Part shown: positions 33,880 through 47,635 of the stretch, in pieces
Layout of the letters: the number at the start of each line of letters is the position of its first letter
How positions within the stretch are numbered: position 1 is the stretch's first letter
NCBI GenBank assembly: GCA_013397795.1
Contig: VZTJ01001636.1
Location: 124,181-188,180, forward strand
Direction of reading: 5' to 3'
DNA from: Orthonyx spaldingii
Lineage: Eukaryota > Chordata > Aves > Passeriformes > Orthonychidae
Length of the DNA: 64,000 bases
Program-made: the position numbers and the translations under genes
Notes under the pieces: model-generated
The model's input: only the letters and a program-made list of their open reading frames with translations
Databases searched by the model: none
What the model was told of the DNA's origin: nothing

Positions 33880-33945
33880 CCTTTAAAACAAAGACTGGAC
33901 CGTATCCAGCAGAAACAAAGGAAAAGAGAGTTTGGTATTGATTAA
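33880..33945 (+). other. Exon-like short open piece with acceptor and stop
   Basis: An acceptor (TTATCTCTTCTGAACAG) is followed by PLKQRLDRIQQKQRKREFGI, then D and TAA. A 45-nt piece at 33321-33365 upstream, bounded by TTTTTGCCAG and a perfect donor GTAAGT, is open in only one frame. That frame would join a different reading of this exon (AFKTKTGPYPAETKEKRVWY, stop). The two readings cannot both be right, so confidence is low. Confidence 0.15.
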
Positions 33946-36900
33946 AACCAAAGCAACGAAGCCGCTTGGAGATTTCCATTGCTGTCTCTTAGATAAGTGC
34001 TTGGCAGTCAAGAGGCCACTTCATTCTTCTGTAACTGCACCTTTTGAAGCAGTTGGAAGTCACCATCTTTAGGACTATTAAGTCAGGTAGGGAAACAAAA
34101 TGCTTTTGTTCTTAAAGAGAGTACAGAATTCCAGAAACAGGAGAAATCCATTTCTACAGAGATTGATTTTTCATTTCTACCCTTGTCCTCTAAGTATGTC
34201 AAAGGATGTGGCCAGATATACATTCTTTTTTATGCATATTTATATATAAATGTATAAAAACACATCAAAAGAATTTAAGATGTCACACAGGTATAACACA
34301 AAATATAATTTGACAGCTGCTGTTAAACTTACAGGTTTTCTCTGGCATTTTATGTTCTTCATCTAGATTTATGAAGCAGAACGTATGTCAGTCAAACACT
34401 GCCTCTTCAGAATAACAGTAACTTCAAAGCACTGAAAGTACGTTGTGCAAGGCAAAAGGGAGCTGTTTAAGAAATATTTCACATAAAAGCCTCTTAAGGA
34501 GCCATGATTCTCCTAATGATATATTTAGAACTTGATTCAACATGGTTTAGAAATATTTTACATATAAACTTTTTAGAAGACAAGTTCAAACCATTTACAT
34601 TGAAATTCTATTTGAAACTCAGTAACTGCAAAATCATATGTCAGTAGTATGATTATCCAATCAGTAATCATCCTCAGAGTATTAGTTTCTGTATTCCAGA
34701 TGCGTTTTTTATGCAACATTGAGTGCAGCATGCTTGGGTTTTAGAGCATAAGTCTCTAACATTTTCTCTAGCTTCAGACATCAAAGTATTATAGGAATAT
34801 TTTTCAGCAAACTGTTGACAAAATGCAGGAATTAAGCTGTTAAAATATAAGGTGTGTGGGTAAGAATGCAGATATTGTTTGTATACAATCATTTAGATCT
34901 TGAGTGGCAAATGAACAGTGTCCTATGTGCAGACCAGAAATACATCATGGGGATGCTGGCTGCCCTGTGGCCTCGCTGATCACCAGAGGGAGACAGAGTG
35001 TGTAACATTTTAGGATAGTGCTGAAAGTGGCAAGCAATGCTCGAGGTAAAGCTAGCATGAGATTATACAAGTTTCCAAAACAGTGACAGACATGAATAAC
35101 AATGAGGCTTCGGTACTCTGCTCTGTTTTCTTTTGGGTGGATGTGCATATGACAGGAGATAGATGAGTAACTTCATACCAGCACAGGACAAACTATTTCT
35201 GAATATAGGCAGATGTACTAGTAATCATTTTGTTTTATTCTAAGTTAATGAAATACATATGTAAACACAAATGGTTTGATGAAGTCAGCACAGAAACATT
35301 TGTGCTTTTTGGGGTGCTGCCTTGTTCAGAGAGAACAAAAGGGGTGTTGGAGACCCCATCTTCACAACAGAGGGAACCTGTTGTTGTTTAAAAGGACATG
35401 TCTACAATGAAATTTAATTATTTCAAAACTTCTTAATAATGATGTAAATTTCGGTGGTGAGAATACTGAGAAGAAAAATAAATTCTCTTTTATAACCACA
35501 GTGTTTGCAATTAATCTATGCTAAAACAAGGTTGAAAAGACAGCAGAGATGATCTCTGCATGACACCTGCAGAGCAGTGAGATCATCCTGTGGATGATGA
35601 ACTCAAGCCTTTACTGTTTCATCAGCCCAAATAATGATTTAGAAGTCTACAGTGGCTGTAGCAATGACTGTTGGAAAAAATCTAGCATCCAAAAACCATG
35701 GTACTGCTCCAGGCAATAGACCAGCAGGTCTCAGAGGCCTCATAATCACCTGGATGAGATGGCCTCTCACAGGTCCCATAGCTAATCAACATCCTCTGCT
35801 CTCAAGAGCTTGCGTTTGCTAACTGCCTATCTGACTAAATGACTTCGTTCTGCTTTCTATCTTACTTTATTGATAGGAAAGGAAAAACTGGCAACTTAAT
35901 GATTTGCAAGTAGTTGGGCTGTCAGACAGTTTTTCCCTGAAAGCCCATTCAATGTCATTTCCCTGACATGTCTTGGAGCAAAACCATTCTGTAATGGTCA
36001 GGATAATGTAGACTCTCAAGTATTCTGTATTCCAAAACACACAGAGAAAATCTATCATTTCTTCTGTGTACCACCCATGACTGCAGGAGGAATGGATTGC
36101 TTACATAGCATTAATTTTAAGTTACCAGGTACATACAGCTTTTATCTGTTCAAACACAGAGACATGAAAAGTTATTTAAATTATAGGGGAGAAGAAAGAA
36201 AGACACTGACGCTTCCAAAGCATGGCAAGGCAAAAAATAATTCTTTTAGTTAGATAGCTCACTTTTTCTGTTCAAAATAGCACCTTCATATATGCAGCAG
36301 ACCTTGGCTTGATTTGGCTATTGCAACTGTTTTAAATTTAGTGTGGAAATATGCCAGTTCTATGAACCCTTTCTTTTGTAGCACTGAAGTAATGCCATTT
36401 CTTGATCAGTCAGGCCAACAAGATTACCTGGTTGTTAATTGTTTGGGTTTGTCTTTACTGAAAGTTTTTCACATTTAAAAATAAGCTCAAACAGATAAAC
36501 AGACATACTGTTCTCTTACTCTATTTCCTCTCAGATTTGTTGTTTGTGCTGGATCTCACTAGCAGAGTGAATTCTATATAGTGGGTGGAGAAAAGAAGCC
36601 ATATATATTTCTACAGGTAGAATGTGTGCTCACATGAGTATTACCTGAACTGGAACTTACTCTATTAGTGCATGGTTTGCTTTAGGATATCTCTCTGTTA
36701 GTGCAAACAGAAGCTTAAAACAGGGGAAAGACTTTTTCAAGAAGGCAAAAGCCTAGAATTACATCTATTTTGAGCACTCATTTTAAGATCACTTTAGAAA
36801 ATATATACAACTATTATTTTTATTTCACCATGTCTTTTCCTCCTTTATTTAGTCATTTACACAGTATCCATCATGATAAAATTTAACCATCTGTACTGTG

Positions 36901-38431
36901 TCACACGAGCCAAATATGCGTTCTAATAAAGTTCCTTGGGAATATTGTCATTAATTTCCAGTTATACTGGGAATTTATCCCAGTGTTTAAAATTAAGTAA
37001 TGTCTTTCATCTCCAGAGATCCTCAGAGTTTCTCACATGCTGTGGACCTGCCCCCAGTCATACTTAATTCTTCAAAGAATTTGGCTTCAGTGATGGGATT
37101 TAGGTTTTAGTTCAGCACATGCAGTGTTGGGTGTGTATATATAGTGTTTTTATATCAAAAGCAAACACGTTTTGTGTGAGTGCTTGAGTCTGCAGACATA
37201 CAAAGGCAGGTTATGTGTTTTAAAGAGCCATTGTTTCATTTACTGGCAAAGTGTAACACGGGAGAGGCTGACAGGAGGCAACGGAAATATTAACTATTTT
37301 GGCATGAGAGTCAGGAAGATAGCTGAGATCCAAAGAAGCAATTTGATGCTTTTTCACCATCTGCAAAAGGATTTTTCTCAGCTGGTTGGTACAGGCAGCT
37401 ACAGACCATGAGTGAGGTCATGCCTGTGTCTGTCTCATAGAGCTTCCTGCTGCAGTTGCTGGAAAGCCCATTTTCTCTCTCTGCAGTTTCAGGCAACTTT
37501 GCTAAGGAAGGACCATGATAGCATGAAAGTGGAACTTTTAAGAGCTTCCTATGAGAGACCAACTTCCAAAAACTAGTTTTATTCTGTTTATTTAGTCCTT
37601 TGACTTAAAAAAAAGTTACAATTCAATTGTAATAGGAAACTACTAATAACCTTTCTTCAATATCCAGGATTCTTGTTGGAATCTAAACCTCACCAGCCAC
37701 TAATAGCTGCTCAAATTCTACTTTACTTTCATCTGTGTTCTTTCTCAGTTCTTCTTCTGGAGAGAAGGAAGGGTTAAGTCCACATCCTCACAGAGGAGTA
37801 ATAGTTCTCCCCAAAAGACAAGTCACAACCAAACTATTTAATTGTAAACGTCTCACTGAAGAATTGGTACACGAATGAGACATGACTTCATCCTTTAACC
37901 TACATGCTTCACTGGTCTAGGGAACCCTGGTGGGTTTGGCCCATTTCAGTCATAGTTGTCATGGGAGATCCTTAATGACTTAGTAAAGTAGCTTAAAAAA
38001 ATCTCCATACGGAATCCAGCATATGGTATATTTATTGGCAAATGTTAATCCCCCTAGGAATAAGTTCTGTAGTAACAAATGATGAATTATGTGGCTTCAT
38101 AAGCATTCATGTCATCAAATGCACCACTGACCTTTTTACATTTTCAGGGGGATTTTCTGCTGTGTGCAGTTTCTCTGGTTTGGAAGTGAAGCAGTTTAAC
38201 ATAAAGTCCTGAAGGAAACAGGTAATCAATAATTTCAGTTTTGGTTACTGTAAAAGGTAAATGAGGCCTCTATATTTGTTGGGCAAGTAAGCAATATAGG
38301 GTTTAGAAAAGCTTAAAGCAGGGCCTAAGAGAGAACTTGAATGCTCATAGTACAGGGACACAAAGTAGACTTCCTTTACAGGAGAAAAGAAGTAAGAGCA
38401 GGTCAAAAAAAGTCTCACAGTGCCAGAGTTC

Positions 38432-38466
38432 AAAAAAAAAAAAAAAAAAGAAAGAAAGAAAGAAAA
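38432..38466. repeat. A18 followed by (GAAA)n
   Basis: Eighteen A residues at 38432-38449 followed by about four GAAA units. This resembles the tail of a retrotransposed insert, but no element body is recognised upstream. Confidence 0.85.
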
Positions 38467-41400
38467 AGCTAATTTCAAGCATGTTTCCTGGGGTCAAGAA
38501 ACAAAACTGGGAAAATACCTCACTCCTACAAGGTAGCCTGCAGTTAGCAACCAAGAGGATGAACTCCCATTGAGGTTAATCGGGGAGATGATCTGAATCT
38601 GTTGCCTGAACCCTGTGATTATAATTTTGGTCTTGGGCTTGTTTGGAGGTGGAAACTCTAGGAACTGTACTGAGAACAGAGAAGGGCTGCCTGAAATTAC
38701 TAGATTGAGAAAGGGAGATGAAGATCAGGATGCAGTCATGTCTGGCTATTCCCATAACTTGAGACTAATCTGCCCACAAGAACAGCATCTGAACCATCAG
38801 TTCAGCAAAGTAAGATTGCTGCTGAAACCAGAGCACCTTTTCCAGCAGAATAGTTTTCCAAAACCAGCATTTTTAGGATCTGATAGAAAGAAGCAGCTAC
38901 TACCACGTAACACACACAGCTCTGTGTATACAGCATATAGTCAGTGCTGCACTCAGGTACCCACTGGCTGCAGTACAGACAGAGCTTTGACAAAGAATGC
39001 TTTCTTTTTCTCATTGGCCATGTTAAATTCTATGTTGAGGCAGCTGATGAATTTGAGTTCTTCTGTTCTTGACTTAATCACTACTACATTCTGCTGTACC
39101 CAGAAAGAGCTGGTATCAGGTAAGGCAGCCCCCATGTGAGAAATTGAACCTATATTTCTCAAGGTGCATCAGCTGCCAAGTGAAACAAAGGAATCCATAG
39201 CTGCAGTGGTAATGTAGTTGGTTTTGTTCCTGACTTCTCCCTGTTGCTCTGCCTGACAGCTGAGATGAACTAACAGAACACTGTGTTGCAATGCATGTAC
39301 CCAGCTGTGGACAGAGAGATAGCTGTTGGAAACACCTTTTATCCCTGTGGCTGAATCTGTAGGAGGCGTGTAAGTAAACATATAGGTAAGTTGTCTTGAT
39401 TGCAAGTCACTTGTGTAGTAGATAACAGCCCAATTCTGAGGAACAGCTAATATTAGTTCACGATGTGTTGAACTACATGCCACTAAAATCCATGCTAGGA
39501 ATTGTTCAGTGAGTAGTCAGAGGGAAAGAGTGAGCTGTTGGCTGGACCACCACCACTGTTTCTTTCTTGTAATGTAAATCCTATGGGGCTTTTCTCCATG
39601 TCGTGCCTGGGCTGCACCATGTTTCACTGTAGAAGATGAACAGATTGCAGGTGAAGCTGAGATAGAAGTGCCACCTTCTCCTTTTGATTGACCATAATCA
39701 CAGAAAGCTGTCCAGAAACTGTGCACTTCTGCAGCTCCTCTCCTATCTTATGCCTCAGGGTGCCCATACACATCCACAGGGAATGTTCACCAGATATGTC
39801 AACCACCTCTCTTATCCTTGTTGCTCACCCTCAGGCTCCAAGGTAAGTAGATGCTTTGTCAGCACCACAGAAAGAGTCCTTGAGGTACCACTAACCCGAG
39901 AAGTATGAGGCAAACCAAAGTAGACCAGCACAGGCATACCGAAAAACACAGTAATTTAAGCAGACTAAATCGCCTGGAACTGGGGTTGCCAAGAGAATTT
40001 TTGGGCCATGAGAACATTTATATACCCTGGGTCTGGGCTGCCTTCTCCACCCCGTCATGACTTCCAGCCGTAATTGATTGGAACTGCCAAGCCTGGCTGC
40101 CAAGCAGAATATTTTTGCAATCCTGGTTCTATTTATACACTGACAAATACAAAACTTGGTGTCAGAAAAGAAACTGTGAAGCAGAACTGCAGAAAAAGTA
40201 AGGAATTGGCAGAGAAGACTCAAATGATGAACAAGGCACTGAGGGGTGGTGCCACATGTTAGTCCTGTGCCTGGTGTGAGCCAGTGCTGAGAGCACTTCT
40301 AGAAACATGCCTATACAGGCCTTTGAAACACCCTTTTGCAAGATGTTTTATTTTGAAATGTGCACTGGCCTCTGCTGGAGATGAACTTGCTTTTCTGCTT
40401 TCAATCTGGTTCAGAGACAAATGACACTCAAATTTATCACCTTTATCAGAGCATTTTAAAACATGGAACCAAACCCATTGCAAAATGAAAGCCACAAAGG
40501 ATCTCAGTAGAAGCAGAGAGTTTTTATTGTCTATGACAGAAAAAAACCCCATGTTTTGGAAAAAAATTTCTTCTTTCTGAGGCAGCAAGATGGCTTTTAT
40601 AACCATAGAGGAAAAGGCAGTGTCCTGATTTCATTTCTTCTGCTAGCCAGAAGAATTGATGCTTGTCCACTTTTTATAGAGGACTCACCTTGGAGGACCA
40701 TGATGTTCTTAAGGCTATTTTTTACACCAGTACGTAACAAGCCAGGTATTTATTACAGCTGACCCAATCTAAAACATCTTGTCTCTTTCATTGCTACCTA
40801 AAAAAGACACAAGAATAGTAACAAATTCTCTCACAACAGCTTCTCAGCTCTGTTTCTGCTTATGCACTGACCACAAGCCTTCACAAGCTTGTTTGTTATA
40901 CTTTTAGTCAGATGAGGCTGTCTCCCCAGTTACACGTCCTGTACTTTTATGAATGGATCAGACTTAAATGACACACTTAGTAAAATTCAGAGACTTTTGA
41001 GTAGACCCTAGGAGATAGAAAGATGAGAGTGTTCTCTAATGTGATGGTTTTTACTTTATCTGAGTTTGGATTCTCTCTGCTTTTGCTCTTTTGCTATTTG
41101 GTATGATGAACTTTCAATTCCTATCAGTCTCTGAGCTTCCTACAGCACAAGCTGTCTGCAGCTGCAAATCAGGCTACTAGATCAAGGAGCAAAAGTGAGA
41201 AGTGGGTGCATTTCCAATATTTGGTAAGAGCTTATCTGAACTCTTTCCGTGGGTTTCCTGACTGTAGCCATGAGCAATGAGATGTCCAGGCAGAGACTGG
41301 AAGCAGATAAACTTATCAAAGGACAGTAACAAAGCAAGGAGATTCAATAAGAAGCTGTGTTACTTGTTGAGTAAATACAGCTGCCATCACAACATTGAAG

Positions 41401-41889
41401 GCAGACTGGCCCAAATTTGGTTTACTGTAGTAAGATCAGTGCCCCTTCTCGTGCATTAAGTAGGTGACCTGATCTTTTACGTGATCCACCAGGAGTATTT
41501 TTTAAGCAGAACTGTCACATAGTTGTTTGTCACTGCAGGACTGGGAGGACAACTGCTGAGTTCTGCCCTTCTGTCTGCCTCCAGTTATGAAAATTGATTG
41601 TGTATTGATTGTACGGTATATTGACTTACTGCTAACATCATAAATAAGGACTGTAAATCTGCCTACTTTTTCATAGCTAAGATAAGGGACTGCCTACACG
41701 TGAAGAGTGCTCTACCATGAATTGACATCCAGGCTTTTGTAGCAGCAGCTGTGAAGGGGTAGAAAAAACGCCCAGCCATCTCATATGACGGGAGTATCAG
41801 ACTGAGGCTCGGCCAGGTAGGTAGCTGCGGGCATAAGAGGTGAAAATATCCTGTGAGGTGACCTAATCACCTCTTTCTTCCCACTCAGC

Positions 41890-42290
41890 AGCGCTGGAAA
41901 GAAGAGATGCCAGACCTTCCTTCGGGCATCCTCCCCAGCAGGGGAGACGCGAGGCTTCAGCCTCTGTCCTGAAGCAACGCCGCCGGCCGCGTGCAGGAGC
42001 GCGGGCGGCCAAGGCGGGGATTTATTTCCCTGGAAGCTGGTTTCCTCCAGGCGAGCAGCAGAGGGGGCCCTCGCCCCGCGCTGCCCTCGAACCCTTCTCG
42101 CTCGCCGGCTTCTTTTGCCGCCTGCCAGCGGGGACGGAGCGAAGCAGAGGAAGAGGAAATAAAATTTTCAAGTTCAGCCCCTGAGTTAAAGGGTGCGCTG
42201 GAACGTTTCTACCGTCGGAGGTAGCGTGCTCACCCTCTGCAAAAATAAAATTAAGCTTAGCAACCCGGGGGACGCGTTACTGTGAGCAGC
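41890..42290. promoter_or_regulatory. CpG island, candidate promoter or enhancer
   Basis: By eye about 30 CpG dinucleotides fall in roughly 400 bp (for example CGCCGCCGGCCGCG and CGCGGGCGGCC), while the surrounding tens of kilobases are AT-rich and CpG-poor. The island lacks a recognised first coding exon. The + frame at 41991-42224 (MQERGRPRRG...) is open mainly because GC-rich sequence has few stops. CpG islands at this density usually mark promoters, so a non-coding transcript or an unannotated 5' exon could start here in either direction. Confidence 0.7.
42053..42070 (+). promoter_or_regulatory. CTCF-like binding site
   Basis: AGCAGCAGAGGGGGCCC is close to the CTCF core (CCASYAGRKGGCRS), with two mismatches by my alignment. 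It lies inside the CpG island, a usual setting for CTCF. The match is by eye only. Confidence 0.4.
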
Positions 42291-44856
42291 TGTGTCTTTA
42301 AAGGGAGCCCCCCTCAATTCTCCTTCCCTGCAACAGGCAATCTGAGAAAACGCCTGTCCCCATCACATCCCAGTGACTTGTATAAGAACATCTTATGATT
42401 TTGCCACATTTACTAAGGCACTGTTTGGTCTCGCATGTTTTGAGAATGGGCAGGCCTCAAAGAGAAAATAAGGGAAATTCAGTGAGATTTAATTTCTTCC
42501 TCTGTATCCAGAAAAACCACTCTCAAAGGGTGTAATTTTCTCAGTCTTGTCTGATTTTCCAAAAGCAATTTGTTTGCAACCATCATAAATCCAGAGTCTG
42601 AAATGAGGACTCTCCAGAATATTTGTCCTTTGCTTATCAAGTGTATTGGATGAGAATGATAAAAAAGATACACAAAGAATTTTCTGTAACAAGGCAGCAT
42701 TTTTTAAATCATACATAGAATCAAAGGAAAGGTAGTGAAGAATTGATTTATCACTCATCGCTAGAATTCATTTTATCTCTGGGTCTGATTCCACAGCACA
42801 GCATTAATGCCAACGGGATAACGCACAGAAGTATTCAAGAGGAAACCACTGTAAGACCTAGTTGTAAAGTGCAATCATGATTGCAGCCATCACTGAAGAA
42901 CAGTTTGTTTTAGTAATTATCGTTTCCTGAGATTTCATGTTCTTTACAGGAATAAAAGAGTGAAGAATTGTTAAGTATAATTCAACCTTATTCCATTTGT
43001 ATTTAATAAGCAAGAACTATGTACCTGATCATAAAATAAAACCAGTTCCTGATGCAACAGCCTTACTATTCAGAGACAAGAGAGAAACAGAAAGGAAAGG
43101 GGCAATGAGTGGCAACACCCCCTAGTTTTCTTTACTTTTCATGTTTAACCTTTCCCTGGGTTTCTACCTTGTGCAACCATCTCACTTTTGGGGGCTGTCT
43201 TCAGGTGCAATATGCTGTATTTGATTCCTCAAATGAGCTGAAAGTTTCATGATGATCTGGAAAAAAAATTGTGTGGAAATTGTAAAGTACTTCCTTATAA
43301 CCTTTTTCTAAAGTGTCAGGGATACTGCAAGGAAAGGACCAGGACATATATAATCCTATTTAAATAGTAATCATTTTTATGCATAAAAGACATAATATTG
43401 GTTTTGAGAGTTTTGAAGTAGTCATCGGATTATTTAAAAGCTACATATAGTGTGTATTTCTGAATAACTTTTTGTCTATAGGAAAATTTTCAAGAAATGT
43501 CAAAGTCAGTGCACAGTTGATCTTCATGGAGTACATCTTTTTAAGTAGAAGGGAAATTCCTGTATTTCTAAAAAATAATTTCTTGTGTGAATAATTTTGT
43601 TATCTTGATCTTTTGGGGACTAGAAAGGTTTGGTTTCTTTGCCAAACACAGGGAGGACAGAGAGAATGATGCTGACTTTACCCTGACGATTCAAATGGAG
43701 TACTCAAACTTGTCAGAATTGTTGTTTTATCAGCACAACCCGCTTTGGACAAACAGGGAGAAGCCAGCAGGAAGATGACTTCTAGGGTGGTAAAAAAGAG
43801 GAAAAATACAACTCCAGAATCTGAGATCAAAGTTACCTATCTTCTCCAGAGTTGTGCAGCAAATCCTTTCCTGGGAAAGCATGAGAAGGTAGCACCAAGT
43901 TGAACTTGCTTACAACCAGCTGGGGCATCAGTCTGCTGCATGCCGTAGCACAGCATGGATATACCCACGTGTCCCTACAACATAAACTCCAAGAGACTGG
44001 GATCTGAAACTGTGTTTGTGGCTCCTTGCAGCTCAGGAACCTTTTCAGGTCCCTGTTTTTGGCATGTTCCTCTACCTACTGCCAACTCCTTCTGTAAGCA
44101 TGTTTGTCCACCTTCCTCTCCTTAGGCAGAGAGTGTCTGAGCAGTCATGGCAGAAGTGGAGTCACAAGGAGACAGAGCAGCCAGGGGGTAGGGAATGGAC
44201 TACTTTTGGAAAAGCCGTGCAAGCAGACTGTGAACATGGAGAGTGGAAGGTTCTCTACCTGGCTGGAAAGACAACAGGTGAAATTAAGGAAAAGCCAGGA
44301 ACCTAGACCATTTACTTGTACCCACATGTCTCTGCAACCTTTGGGTGACCTCATGTCACCCATTTGTCATCCTGGAGCCATGGAGCCCTTTGTTGTGCTC
44401 ACGTGTCAGTGAATAGCCAAAAAGCACAAGGAGACTGGGACTGGGCTGGCAATTATCACCCAGTGATGCTGAACACTGAACATGTTCCTAGTGACCTTCA
44501 TGCTCGAACGTCACTGAAATCAGTCAGTGTCTCTAATGCTTCTCTAAACTGGGTAAGGAAGCAAAGCACTGCTGTTCTCTGATAAAAGTACAGTGGCAGA
44601 GAAGGTATGTGAATCTGACAGCCATGACACATCACATCAGCAATGTTCCTTCTCCCAGCTCCATGCTCAGTGTTGTACCAGTTCTGTCCCTTTCCCATGG
44701 ACTGAACACTAGAAGTGCTATGGCTCTGTTACAGGGCATATCTACCTGGAAAGAGCTAAACCTTCTTTGATACTTTATGTGTCATCCATATAATCATGCT
44801 TTAGAGTTTTTACTTTTCAATGGATCCTGGTTTTCCAATAAGTGCGGGGCTGGGGG

Positions 44857-44905
44857 NNNNNNNNNNNNNNNNNNNNNNNNNNNNNNNNNNNNNNNNNNNN
44901 NNNNN
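44857..44905. other. Assembly gap (49 N) flanked by G runs
   Basis: The Ns are entered from GGGGCTGGGGG and left into GGGGGGG. A G-rich, probably G-quadruplex-forming or homopolymeric tract is the likely reason for the gap. A separate single N lies at 52160 after CCCCC. Confidence 0.95.
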
Positions 44906-46804
44906 GGGGGGGAAGGTTGGAATGATAAATAAGCATGAATAGGGTGCATGAATAATGATCTGAGATCTGGTCTTTCATAGCATTCAGGGAAGCCATCCTT
45001 TTCTGGCTTGCATTATGCTTCTGAGATGCTGCTGCTAACCTGATACTATTTCTTGTCCATCTTGACTAAAAAGGTAGCATTTGATTTGGAAATAGTACAT
45101 TTTTTATTTTAAATGGAATAGAAAAAAATTGATTTTAAGCCCTAATTGCATACATGTCAAATAACATGTCACATTTAAAGGCTGTTGTGGGAGCCAACTG
45201 GTGTAATTGTATACGGACAGTGTTATCTAATTTACCCCGTTTTGTATGATTTACTGGTATGTTTTGCTGTGGGTTGCATTATTTAGTTGTTTGATAATCT
45301 CTTTTCTTTCTGTTGTGATTTACGACATGGCATTTCTGCTTGTTTTATACAAGTGTGTTATTTTGTCAATCAAAATCTCTTTGTGCAACAGCAATATACA
45401 AAAATGATAGTGGAGAATAGCCCATATAGTGTACATAATGTTTACTTTAAACAGATTATTTATGGCAAAATATATCAGAGGAACCAATTTGCAAAGCAAT
45501 AGTTGGTTATATATAAAGAACAAATGCTTCAATCAGCACTCTATGGGTTTGCTTGTGTATGTTTTGTGGACATGTACAGTTGTCTAAATGATTAATGAGA
45601 ACAAAATGAAAACTCTGTTTTCCCTTTTTGAGCCTTTGTACTTTTTACTTCCTTTTCCTGATGGTGGAGTCATGTCCTCTGTCTTTGCTGCATCACATCT
45701 CCTCACCTTTCTAGCCTTCTCTGGGACCAAGCACAGAAGGAGTACAGGGCCTTGCTGTCGCCTTTCCCTGCTAAAGGCTGGGGAGGTGCAGAGGGTTTTG
45801 TCTGATTTGGCAGCTGTGTGCCCCTGAGGCACAGACGATAAGCAAAAAGAGGATGGAATATATCCTAAGGGATCAAGGCTATGTGCTCAAGAGGCTATGT
45901 GTGCAAGCCAAAGGCAAGATGTAGAAGAATACATTCACTGTAGTCCTTAATATCTCCTAGTGGATAAGAATGCCAGTGCTCCATTTAATTGCTTTCTACA
46001 CAATTATCAAACTTTGCAGTTCATAATACATAATTTTACAAGGTCTTTATGGATCCCTTAATGAGTTCTTTATTTATAAGAAGGAAATGCAAGAATCTAC
46101 TGAAATGAAATAAAATGCACTTTAGATTTGTGAAACACATGGTTTACTATCAACTCTCCACAAAACATGGCAGTGGAGTGGCAGTAATACTAATACTATC
46201 ATACAAAACAGAAAGGGCAATCTGTAAGCTAATACTTGAAAGAAATTTTCAACTATAGTGTTTTCTATTTTATTAGAACCAATTCTACTAAGACAGGCAC
46301 TCATTCTGAAAATCAACTTGAGTACTAACCAGTTGAATGATGATGCATAGTACATGCAAGTAGCCTTCTTAAATCACTGCAGAGGGCATAAAGTGTTAAA
46401 TTAGTGCTGCTCAGGTTTGCACCTGTATGAATTCATGATCCTGTTCCCAGCAAAAGCAAAAATCAAATTGGCTTCTGAAGACTCAAATTCACCCATGATA
46501 TTAATTTACCAGCTTAAGCATTTAATCTCTGGCTATGACCTCAGTTATTTACATATGATTTAGACTCCAGCACGGTATAATCAGGACTTTAGATGCCTTA
46601 GAAGAAAACAAAAATAAATTGTATTTATTGAGAAGGAGCAAACATGCCTGAAGCAGCTTAGGAAGGTGAAGCCTTTTTGTTGATTTCAAAGGGAATGTAA
46701 AAGAGTGCAGTGTTGCATGAGAGGTACTTGTATCTTTATTACTTCTCACATAGTTGTCGTGGCAAAAAAGTGAATCTGTATTTAAAAACAAACCTTGCCA
46801 AGAG

Positions 46805-46820
46805 AAAAAAAAAAAAAAAA
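46805..46820. repeat. Poly(A) run
   Basis: Sixteen consecutive A residues, without a recognisable retroposed sequence upstream. Confidence 0.8.
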
Positions 46821-47635
46821 GGGAGCATGAGAAAGTGCAGTTCCCACCCCAGCTGCGAACTGGTATTTCCGGGTTAAGTGACCAGAAGGCTTTATGGCCC
46901 TTCTCAGAATTACAGGTTTACATGCTTTCTTTCTCTGTCTTTATCTCTGCATTCACAGACTCAATGGATGCTAGGTATTTAATGAAAAGATGACAGTTTA
47001 TTCACTTGAAACAAGAAAACTTGACAGGTCCGGATGACTTTAAAATTTACAATATAAACAAAAGCAAGACAGATAATAAATAAATACTTCACATCAAAGC
47101 TGCTGCTGAGAGTCTCCTTATTTTTATGAAATATCTAGAAAGGGCATTTTTTAAGGAAATGAGAAGATAAGAGGAGTGCTGGTTAAGACGGAGGAAATAA
47201 ACAGGTACTGTATTTTGCTATCTTTTCAACAAAATGCAAAAATTCAAAAAATTAACTGTGGAGGCAGTGTTCAGAGTGCATATAAATCAAAGGCTTTCCT
47301 TTAATCCTTTACTAATCCCTTACTTATCTTGCCTACTGTACATGCATTGTTAACAAAGATACAAACAGAGCAAAGACGCACAGACATGCTAAAGGAGTTG
47401 AATTCCAATACTGCAAATACAAAATGCAGAATGCCCACTACTGAAAAAGTCTTTACACTGATCCAGGCAAGGTTCATTTTTAAGATTAATAAAACATTCT
47501 CACGGTAGTTGGTAGCTCACATATTTTCGAATTATTGAACCATTTCTTTTTTAAAATTATGATAAATACAAAAGATTTATAAAGATAATGCAATTATCAC
47601 CTTTGCATTATACCAACATACGATATGAGAATGAG

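Larger units (their letters stand above)
31870..41700. other. Intergenic sequence, no recognised gene
   Basis: About 10 kb of AT-rich sequence. It contains exon-like pieces at 32773-33945 noted below and an A18-(GAAA)n tract at 38432-38466. ORFs at 38615-39139, 39891-40223 and 40259-40606 have no family resemblance and no splice partners that I can support. Confidence 0.6.

Noticed and set aside
38615..39139. 174-codon + frame
   Set aside because: No domain or recognisable homology, no promoter or polyadenylation context, and the minus strand is also open here; not supported as a gene.
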